Shown: one piece after another, positions 42,667-48,144 of the stretch
Numbering within the stretch: the stretch's first letter is position 1
Layout of the letters: each line of letters starts with the position of its first letter
From: Deltaproteobacteria bacterium
GTDB lineage: Bacteria > Desulfobacterota > Desulfobacteria > Desulfobacterales > SURF-15
Length of the DNA: 48,144 bases
Assembly (NCBI GenBank): GCA_019309565.1
Contig: JAFDFZ010000026.1
Span: 1-48,144 of the forward strand
Direction: 5' to 3'
Notes under the pieces: model-generated
What the model was told of the DNA's origin: nothing
Databases searched by the model: none
Seen by the model: only the letters and a program-made list of their open reading frames with translations
Made by a program: the position numbers and the translations under genes

Positions 42667-43410
42667 ATGGCAAGAGAGAATAACAAACCGGCGCAATCGG
42701 AGTTTAAAGTCGACGTCAACGCCTGGATGGTCACCTTCGGGGATCTCATTATGTTGTTGCTGACTTTCTTTGTGATGCTGCTTACGATGAAATCCATGGA
42801 TTCCGGTGCCTTAAAGGATCGCTTTAAAGAGTTTGCTGAAACCACTGGGCCCATGGAGTTCAGCGATTCGACCCCGGGCGGCTCTCTCATTGAAGGGGAG
42901 TATGTCTACAAGCGATCCGTTGTGATTTCCAACAATAAGACTCTTGAGGAGGTATTTGACCTTTTAGAGGGGATCGAAAGAAAAAAGGCGGATGAATTCA
43001 ATCTGGAAAAACTGCGGCAAATTATCGAGATACAGGAGGATCACAGGGGAGTGGTCATTATCATGGAATTTGCTCATCTGTTCGATTCCGGCAAAGCCGA
43101 GATCAGCCCCGAACGATTTGCCGTACTTGATGTGATTGGCAGCCTGTTCCAGTATGTCGTAAACGATATAGTTATTATGGGCCATTCCGATAACCAGCCA
43201 CTTAAGGGAGGTGTTTTCCGGTCCAATTTTGAACTTTCGGTATACCGGGCGCTAAGTGTGCTGTTTTATTTAACCCAGGGTTTAGGCTTGAAACCCGAGC
43301 GTTTCGCTGCAGGAGGATACGGGCCGCTTCGTCCCCGGTTTCCCAATGACAGCGAGCAGAATCGATCCAAAAATCGAAGGATTGAATTTATCTTAAGAAA
43401 ACCAGCATAA
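42667..43410 (+). CDS. motB: Flagellar stator protein MotB
   Basis: This 247-residue protein has the canonical MotB layout. Asp26 lies in WMVTFGDLIMLLLTFFVMLL, the ion-carrying residue at the start of the membrane helix. A periplasmic plug/linker follows (about 48-110), then the OmpA domain (GVVIIMEFAHLFDSGKAEIS, IVIMGHSDNQPL, RALSVLFYL, GYGPLRPRF, NRRIEFIL) that anchors the stator to peptidoglycan. It is the likely working partner of MotA. It follows the atypical copy by 36 bp. Confidence 0.93.
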   Translation: MARENNKPAQSEFKVDVNAWMVTFGDLIMLLLTFFVMLLTMKSMDSGALKDRFKEFAETTGPMEFSDSTPGGSLIEGEYVYKRSVVISNNKTLEEVFDLLEGIERKKADEFNLEKLRQIIEIQEDHRGVVIIMEFAHLFDSGKAEISPERFAVLDVIGSLFQYVVNDIVIMGHSDNQPLKGGVFRSNFELSVYRALSVLFYLTQGLGLKPERFAAGGYGPLRPRFPNDSEQNRSKNRRIEFILRKPA

Positions 43411-43424
43411 GAAAGGAGACAGCC

Positions 43425-43946
43425 GTGGCCGAAGAGATTGAAAACCTGGAAAGAGATGAATCCCAGGAGCAAAAAGAGCGGAAATTCCCTCTCAAGTTGA
43501 TACTCATTGTTGTTGCAGTGGTAGTTTTGGCAGGAGGCGGGTTTGTTGGCTGGACAATGATTCAGAAAGAACCTGCAGAGGAGGTTGGTCCTTTAGAAGC
43601 TGCACCGCAACCGAAAGCCGCCGAAGCGCCTGAGGAGTCTGAGGTGGGGATGATGTTCCAGATGGATCCGTTCGTGGTCAACTTAAGCGATCCAGGCGGA
43701 AAGCGGTATCTGAAGGCTAAGATTGAACTGGAATTCACCTATGAGCCGGTTCGTAAGGAGTTGACAGCTCGTCTGCCGCAGCTGCGGGATTCAATCTTGC
43801 TTCATTTAAGCAGCAAGACCATGGAAGAAATTCAAAGCGTAGACGGTAAGATTGAGTTGAGAAATGCGTTGATCAAACGGATCAATCAGGTTCTTAAAAC
43901 CGGAAAGATCAAAAACCTTTTTTTTACCCAATTCGTCATTCAATAA
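43425..43946 (+). CDS. fliL: Flagellar basal body-associated protein FliL
   Basis: This 173-residue single-pass protein stabilises stators around the motor. After a charged cytoplasmic start there is a membrane helix (LILIVVAVVVLAGGGFVGWT), a Pro/Ala-rich linker, then the FliL domain (MFQMDPFVVNLSDPGGKRYL, KAKIELEFTYEPVRKEL, RDSILLHLSSKTMEEIQSVD). The start is GTG with AAGGAG about seven bases upstream. It lies 15 bp after motB and 10 bp before fliM. Confidence 0.95.
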   Translation: MAEEIENLERDESQEQKERKFPLKLILIVVAVVVLAGGGFVGWTMIQKEPAEEVGPLEAAPQPKAAEAPEESEVGMMFQMDPFVVNLSDPGGKRYLKAKIELEFTYEPVRKELTARLPQLRDSILLHLSSKTMEEIQSVDGKIELRNALIKRINQVLKTGKIKNLFFTQFVIQ

Positions 43947-43955
43947 AAACGTGCC

Positions 43956-44957
43956 ATGGGAGATATCCTAACTCAACAGGAAGTCGACAGTCTGCTGTCG
44001 GGACTCAGCGAAGGCAAGGTTGAGGCGGAGACCGATGTCCCCACCGAGCCTGTCGAAGGTGTTCGGCCCTATGATTTTATCGGGCAGGAAAAGGTCATCC
44101 GGGGGCGAATGCCCACCTTCGAAGTTATAAATGAGCGGTTTACCCGGGAGATCCGCTCCAGCATTTCAAACCTGCTTCATACCACAATCGATATTGCAAC
44201 AGAGTCGATGGAAACGGTCAAGTTCTCCGAATTTGGAAGATCTCTTCCTGTTCCCACAAGTCTACACGTATTCCGCATGGAGCCTCTCCGGGGGCATGTA
44301 TTGCTGGTGTTGGAAAGCCAGCTTGTGTTTAACCTGATCGATACCTTTTTCGGCGGTAATGGAGACGGCAAGGCGAAGGTGGAAGGAAGGGAATTTACCG
44401 CCATTGAAGAGGTCATGATCCATAAAGTTGTTAACGCTTGTCTGAAGGGACTTGAGACTGCATGGGCACCGGTGGAGAAAATAGAGGCGGTCTATGTTCG
44501 CTCTGAAGTAAACCCCCAGTTTGCCGCCATAGTTCCGCCTACAGATCTTGTGATCGTCGTTAAATTCGAAGTTGAGCTGGAGCAAAGCACCGGAATCATT
44601 TCCCTGTGCCTGCCGTATGCCATGATTGAGCCCATTCGCAATAAACTGGCCTCCGGCTTCCAGAGCGATGCAATGGAGGTGGATCATGTATGGCAGAGGA
44701 GGGTGAAAGAAATCATCCTTGATTCCAGGGTGGATTTGACTGTTCTGCTTGGAAGCACGGAAATCACAGGCGAACGTCTCATTCATTTGAAAGTCGGTGA
44801 TGTCATCCAGCTCGATCAGAGTGCCGATGAGACTCTGGTGGCAATGGTAGAGGGGGTTCCGAAGTTAAAAGGTTATGCTGGTATCCAGAGGGGGTTCCAG
44901 GCGTTTAAGGTCGAAGAAAAAATAGGAATGGAGGTAGGGCAAGAACATGAAAGATAA
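43956..44957 (+). CDS. fliM: Flagellar motor switch protein FliM
   Basis: This 333-residue C-ring protein binds phosphorylated CheY and FliG. The N-terminal CheY-binding region begins with [17 protein letters not shown]. The middle domain includes [40 protein letters not shown], the [12 protein letters not shown] stretch and LDTFFGG-like [10 protein letters not shown]. The C-terminal domain is FliN-like ([20 protein letters not shown]). The length is normal. It overlaps fliN by 11 bases. Confidence 0.97.
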   Translation: MGDILTQQEVDSLLSGLSEGKVEAETDVPTEPVEGVRPYDFIGQEKVIRGRMPTFEVINERFTREIRSSISNLLHTTIDIATESMETVKFSEFGRSLPVPTSLHVFRMEPLRGHVLLVLESQLVFNLIDTFFGGNGDGKAKVEGREFTAIEEVMIHKVVNACLKGLETAWAPVEKIEAVYVRSEVNPQFAAIVPPTDLVIVVKFEVELEQSTGIISLCLPYAMIEPIRNKLASGFQSDAMEVDHVWQRRVKEIILDSRVDLTVLLGSTEITGERLIHLKVGDVIQLDQSADETLVAMVEGVPKLKGYAGIQRGFQAFKVEEKIGMEVGQEHER

Positions 44958-45288
44958 GGAATTAAACATTGAAAAGGAAGGCCAAGAGCAGAGTGAAGAA
45001 GCGGCAGAGCCTGCGGCAGACCAGGCAGAGCGGGATCTTGATTTTATTCTGGATATTCCGCTGGAACTGTCTGTTGAGCTTGGAAGGACAAAAATGCTGG
45101 TAAACGACCTTCTTCAGCTTGGCCAGGGCTCCATCGTGGAATTGAACAAACTGGCGGGAGAGCCACTTGAAATTTGCATAAACCGAAAATTGGTGGCAAG
45201 AGGCGAGGCCGTAGTGGTCAACGAAAAGTTCGGCGTACGGCTTACGGATATCGTAAGCCCCATGGAACGGGTTAAGAGTCTTGGATAG
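44947..45288 (+). CDS. fliN: Flagellar motor switch protein FliN
   Basis: This 113-residue C-ring protein consists of a short acidic N-terminus and one SpoA domain: [40 protein letters not shown] and [19 protein letters not shown] are textbook FliN. It overlaps the end of fliM, suggesting coupled translation and fixed stoichiometry. Confidence 0.97.
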   Translation: MKDKELNIEKEGQEQSEEAAEPAADQAERDLDFILDIPLELSVELGRTKMLVNDLLQLGQGSIVELNKLAGEPLEICINRKLVARGEAVVVNEKFGVRLTDIVSPMERVKSLG

Positions 45289-45308
45289 GAGAAGAAAGAG
45301 GCTCTGAT

Positions 45309-45695
45309 ATGAATTTATCCGATCCAGGCTTAATGGGAGGGCCGAATCTGTGGATCACATTGCTCAAGGGTTTGGGGATTCTCAGTCTTGTGCTTGGGCT
45401 TCTAATGGGAACCCTGTATCTGATCAGGCAGTTGCTTTTTAGAACCGGGGGGATTTCCGGCAAGGGGGTCATCAAAATGCTGGCTGTTTATCATGTTTCG
45501 TCTAAAGAGCGCATCATCCTGATGGATGTTCTTGGGGAAAAGATCCTGCTGGGGGTAACCCCTCATCATATTCAAAGCCTGGCAAGGCTTTCGGTGGACA
45601 GCGAGCCGGAAATTTTACGGGACAGGGATTCCACAAGTTCCTTTGCAGCTTCTATTAAAGATGCGCTGGTGAAGCGATTCGAAACGGGCCGGTAA
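45309..45695 (+). CDS. fliO: Flagellar export component FliO
   Basis: This 128-residue protein has one membrane helix (ITLLKGLGILSLVLGLLMGT, LYLIRQLLF) and a small cytoplasmic domain (IKMLAVYHVSSKERIILMDV, LGEKILLGVTPHHIQSLARL). This is the FliO/FliZ pattern, including the LLGVTPxxI motif. FliO helps assemble the FliP-FliQ-FliR export gate. The stop overlaps the fliP ATG by one base. Confidence 0.92.
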   Translation: MNLSDPGLMGGPNLWITLLKGLGILSLVLGLLMGTLYLIRQLLFRTGGISGKGVIKMLAVYHVSSKERIILMDVLGEKILLGVTPHHIQSLARLSVDSEPEILRDRDSTSSFAASIKDALVKRFETGR

Positions 45696-46498
45696 TGAGC
45701 GATGAAATGAAAACAACATGGCTGTTTAAGCAAAACAGGCTGTGGTACTTCGCCCTTGGCGTTTTGTGTGCGGTTGTTTTGTTTGCTGCCGCAACATGTG
45801 ATGCAGCAACACCACTGCCCATTCCTTCCATTAGGATCGGGGTGGGGGAGGCGGAAAATCCCGGTGATGTGGCGGTGGTGCTTCAGGTGGTTGCGCTGTT
45901 GACCATATTGACGCTGGCTCCTGCCATCTTGATACTGATGACTTCTTTTACAAGGCTCGTTGTTGTTTTTCATTTTCTTAGGCAGGCCATGGGTACACAG
46001 CAATCGCCTCCGAACCAGGTGTTGATAGGGCTTTCGTTGTTTATCACCTTTTTTATCATGTCCCCGGTCTGGCACAATGTTTACGGCAACGCCTTGAGGC
46101 CATTTCTTGACAAGGAGCTTTCCTATAAAGAAGCCTTCGAACAGGCAAAGGTGCCGGTACGAAGCTTTATGCTGAGAAATACCAGGGAGAGGGACCTTGC
46201 GCTGTTTGTTAAAACCGCGCAGCTCAAGCGGCCGTTGTCGAAGGAAAGCGTTCCGCTGTTGGTGCTTATCCCCGCGTTTGTCATAAGTGAGCTGAAGACC
46301 GCTTTTATCATCGGCTTTGTGTTGTATGTGCCGTTTCTTGTCATCGATATGGTGGTGGCAAGCGTTTTGCTGTCCATGGGGATGATGATGTTGCCTCCGA
46401 TCATGATCTCCCTGCCTTTTAAACTTATGCTGTTTGTTCTGGTAGACGGCTGGAACCTGGTGGTGGGTTCGATGATTCGAAGTTTTGGAGGGGTATAA
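45695..46498 (+). CDS. fliP: Flagellar export gate protein FliP
   Basis: This 267-residue protein forms the export gate with FliQ and FliR. It has a cleavable-type signal (LWYFALGVLCAVVLFAAATC then DAATPLP) and family blocks LAPAILILMTSFTRLVVVFH, FLRQAMGTQQSPPNQVLIGL, the IPAFVISELKTAFIIGF stretch, and GMMMLPPIMISLPFKLMLFV. The start at 45695 overlaps the fliO stop (TAATG); an ATG four codons on is also possible. fliQ begins two bases after its stop. Confidence 0.96.
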   Translation: MSDEMKTTWLFKQNRLWYFALGVLCAVVLFAAATCDAATPLPIPSIRIGVGEAENPGDVAVVLQVVALLTILTLAPAILILMTSFTRLVVVFHFLRQAMGTQQSPPNQVLIGLSLFITFFIMSPVWHNVYGNALRPFLDKELSYKEAFEQAKVPVRSFMLRNTRERDLALFVKTAQLKRPLSKESVPLLVLIPAFVISELKTAFIIGFVLYVPFLVIDMVVASVLLSMGMMMLPPIMISLPFKLMLFVLVDGWNLVVGSMIRSFGGV

Positions 46499-46500
46499 AG

Positions 46501-46770
46501 ATGACACCTGAAATGGTGGTTGATTTTGCCAAGCAAGCCATCACCCTGACCATAATGGTGGGCATGCCCATGTTAGGCCTGGGAATGCTGGTGGGGCTTT
46601 CGGTCAGTATTTTTCAAGCCACAACCTCTATTCAAGAAATGACGCTTACCTTTGTGCCTAAAATTTTGGCTGTTCTTTTCGGCCTGCTCTATTTCTCTCC
46701 CTGGATGCTGAACAAGATCGTGACCTTCACCCAGGATATTTTCTCTAATATTCCGGTGTATATTCGCTGA
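46501..46770 (+). CDS. fliQ: Flagellar export gate protein FliQ
   Basis: This 89-residue, two-helix membrane protein has ITLTIMVGMPMLGLGMLVGL and FVPKILAVLFGLLYFSPWML segments. The FliQ signature is SIFQATTSIQEMTLTFVPKI. GGAGGGG near the fliP end serves as ribosome binding site. Length and order are standard. Confidence 0.96.
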   Translation: MTPEMVVDFAKQAITLTIMVGMPMLGLGMLVGLSVSIFQATTSIQEMTLTFVPKILAVLFGLLYFSPWMLNKIVTFTQDIFSNIPVYIR

Positions 46771-46807
46771 TTATCGCTGCATCTCGCACCAGAAGGAAAA
46801 AGAACAC

Positions 46808-47593
46808 ATGGAACTGCTGACATTCAATCCGGAGCAATTCAAGGTTTTTTTCCTTATTTTGATTCGGGTCAGCACCGTGCTGTTTTTATATCCCATATTC
46901 GGCTCTGTGATGTTCCCGGTGCTTATTAAGGTGGGGCTTTCGGTGACTTTGAGCGTTATTTTTTTCCCCATTGTCAGCATCGATCCACGGCTGTTTCCGA
47001 AAAGTGTCATTGAATTCTTGGTACTGGTGGTATGCGAGTTGATGGTGGGCCTGACCCTGGGACTCACTGTCCGGCTGTTCTTTGCCGGGATTCAGCTTGC
47101 CGGTCAGATGGTGGGGTTTCAGATGGGATTTGCGATCATCAATGTGATTGACCCTCAGAGCGGCACTCAGGTATCCATTATCGATCAGATCGGCTACTGG
47201 GTCGTGCTGTTGGTTTTTCTTGTTCTAAACGGCCATCACGCTCTTATATCCGGGCTGGCTGAAAGCTTTAAACTGGTAGCCGTCGGCAGCTTCGTATTGA
47301 AACCAGCGCTTATGTCCATGCTGTTGTCGATTGCAGCAAATGTGTTTGTCATCGCGATAAAGGTTGGTTCCCCTGCCATTGCCGCTTTGCTTTTAACCAG
47401 CGCAGCCTTTGGGATCAGCGCGAAATTCGCACCCCAGATGAACATACTCATTGCAGCCTTTCCGGTAAAGATCGTTGTTGGGCTCATATTTTTCGGGGTT
47501 TCCATTCAAATCGTTTCCATCGTAACCCGCTCCTATCTGACTTCCCTTCATTCACTTATCACCTCCCTTTTGATCCGTGCAGGGGGGGCATAA
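46808..47593 (+). CDS. fliR: Flagellar export gate protein FliR
   Basis: This 261-residue membrane protein has about six helices and completes the export gate. Family blocks include FFLILIRVSTVLFLYPIFGS, the GLTLGLTVRLFFAGIQLAGQ region, VGFQMGFAIINVIDPQSGTQ, and the conserved C-terminal part with SPAIAALLLTSAAFGISAKF, APQMNILIAAFPVKIVVGLI. It starts 37 bp after fliQ behind AAGGAA and ends three bases before flhB. Confidence 0.96.
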   Translation: MELLTFNPEQFKVFFLILIRVSTVLFLYPIFGSVMFPVLIKVGLSVTLSVIFFPIVSIDPRLFPKSVIEFLVLVVCELMVGLTLGLTVRLFFAGIQLAGQMVGFQMGFAIINVIDPQSGTQVSIIDQIGYWVVLLVFLVLNGHHALISGLAESFKLVAVGSFVLKPALMSMLLSIAANVFVIAIKVGSPAIAALLLTSAAFGISAKFAPQMNILIAAFPVKIVVGLIFFGVSIQIVSIVTRSYLTSLHSLITSLLIRAGGA

Positions 47594-47596
47594 GCA

Positions 47597-48144
47597 ATGG
47601 CCGAAGAGAGTCTTCAAGAGAAAACCGAAAAGGCGACGCCCCGAAAGAGAAAGCGGGCACGCGAAGAGGGAAGGGTGGCAAAAAGCGTAGAGGTGCCGTC
47701 GGTATTTGTGTTGCTTGCCGGGGTGGTGGTTTTGCTTCTCATCGGGAATATTTATCGCAGCCAGCTAACCCAGCTTATGCATCAAAGCTTTACCATCCGT
47801 TCGATTCCGCGTTTCGATGTTCAATACTGCATCGGCCTGTTGCAGGAGGTTGTTATCCGATACCTTCGGCTGGTGTTGCCGTTTATGGCGACGGTTGTGG
47901 TAACCGCCTTTGGGATTGAACTGTACCAGGTGGGATTCCATGTTTCCTTGAAGCCCCTTCAACCCAAGCTTGACCGTTTTAATATCGTTCAGGGACTGAA
48001 ACGGCTTGTATCCTTAAAGTCTTTTGTGGATTTGATCAAAGCGGTTTTAAAGCTTCTCATCATCGGCTCTGTGGCCTTTGTGGTCATTAGAGAAGAAAGC
48101 GAACGGTTCCCATTGCTGTATCGGCTGGATATCCCCCTGATCCT
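47597..48144 (+). CDS. flhB: Flagellar export switch protein FlhB, N-terminal part (cut by window edge)
   Basis: The first 182 codons of FlhB are present. The start (MAEESLQEKTEKATPRKRKR, AREEGRVAKSVEV) is the family signature, followed by membrane helices (VFVLLAGVVVLLLIGNIY, FMATVVVTAFGIELYQVGFH) and the conserved KLDRFNIVQGLKRLVSLKSF. The autocleaved C-terminal domain (NPTH) lies beyond the window. FlhB switches export from hook to filament substrates together with FliK. Confidence 0.96.
   Translation, partial: MAEESLQEKTEKATPRKRKRAREEGRVAKSVEVPSVFVLLAGVVVLLLIGNIYRSQLTQLMHQSFTIRSIPRFDVQYCIGLLQEVVIRYLRLVLPFMATVVVTAFGIELYQVGFHVSLKPLQPKLDRFNIVQGLKRLVSLKSFVDLIKAVLKLLIIGSVAFVVIREESERFPLLYRLDIPLI

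Noticed and set aside
45572..46507. Minus-strand frame of 311 codons opposite fliP
   Set aside because: His/Gln/Lys-rich shadow of fliO-fliP, which are certain from sequence.

Overview
The window looks like a chromosomal segment of a motile, sigma-54-using Desulfobacterota (Desulfobacterales-like delta-proteobacterium). This rests on gene content: a FleQ-type activator, near-consensus sigma-54 promoters in front of flagellar genes, a MoxR/DUF58 operon, HD-GYP and PilZ proteins, and a dispersed non-coding repeat. The assignment is inference; no rRNA, tRNA or CRISPR array was seen.

Region 1 (1-5695, minus strand) is a MoxR/DUF58 (Bat-like) membrane operon. In transcription order it encodes a large secreted/membrane protein, a multi-pass membrane protein, a membrane protein with a charged low-complexity tail, a MoxR AAA+ ATPase, and the first 22 codons of a DUF58 protein cut by the window edge. 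The MoxR reading frame ends early: its natural-looking C-terminal tail lies in another frame just downstream. About 480 bp of repeat sequence, two inverted copies of one family, separates moxR from the DUF58 gene. A third copy lies at 8330-8575.

Region 2 (6077-19381) looks like a catabolic island. It holds a DapA-family lyase, a DadA-like FAD oxidoreductase, a complete five-gene peptide/opine-type ABC importer, a penicillin-acylase-family Ntn hydrolase without a signal peptide, an M42 metallo-aminopeptidase, and a mandelate-racemase-family enzyme resembling galactarolactone cycloisomerase. Together they suggest import and intracellular breakdown of an N-acylated, peptide-like compound, perhaps with a D-amino-acid or sugar-acid part. 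The substrate cannot be read from the sequence.

Region 3 (19960-29722) is a regulatory block placed directly before the flagellar genes: a REC-GAF-HD-GYP c-di-GMP phosphodiesterase, two PilZ proteins, CheX, CheY, a FleQ-like activator, a TPR protein behind a consensus sigma-54 promoter, and a second NtrC-family activator. Both activators have receiver domains lacking the phosphoacceptor aspartate.

Region 4 (29800 to the right edge) is a long flagellar cluster in three apparent transcription units, each with a sigma-54 element. These are flgB-flgC-fliE-fliF-fliG-fliH-fliI-fliJ-MotE-like; fliK-flgD-flgE; and motA-two motB-like genes-fliL-fliM-fliN-fliO-fliP-fliQ-fliR-flhB (cut by the edge). 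Two of the sigma-54 promoters have a FleQ-box-like 14-bp palindrome about 100 bp upstream. The model is that the FleQ-like and partner activators drive these promoters, with c-di-GMP sensed by the neighbouring HD-GYP and PilZ proteins. Activities and sites are inferred from motifs only.
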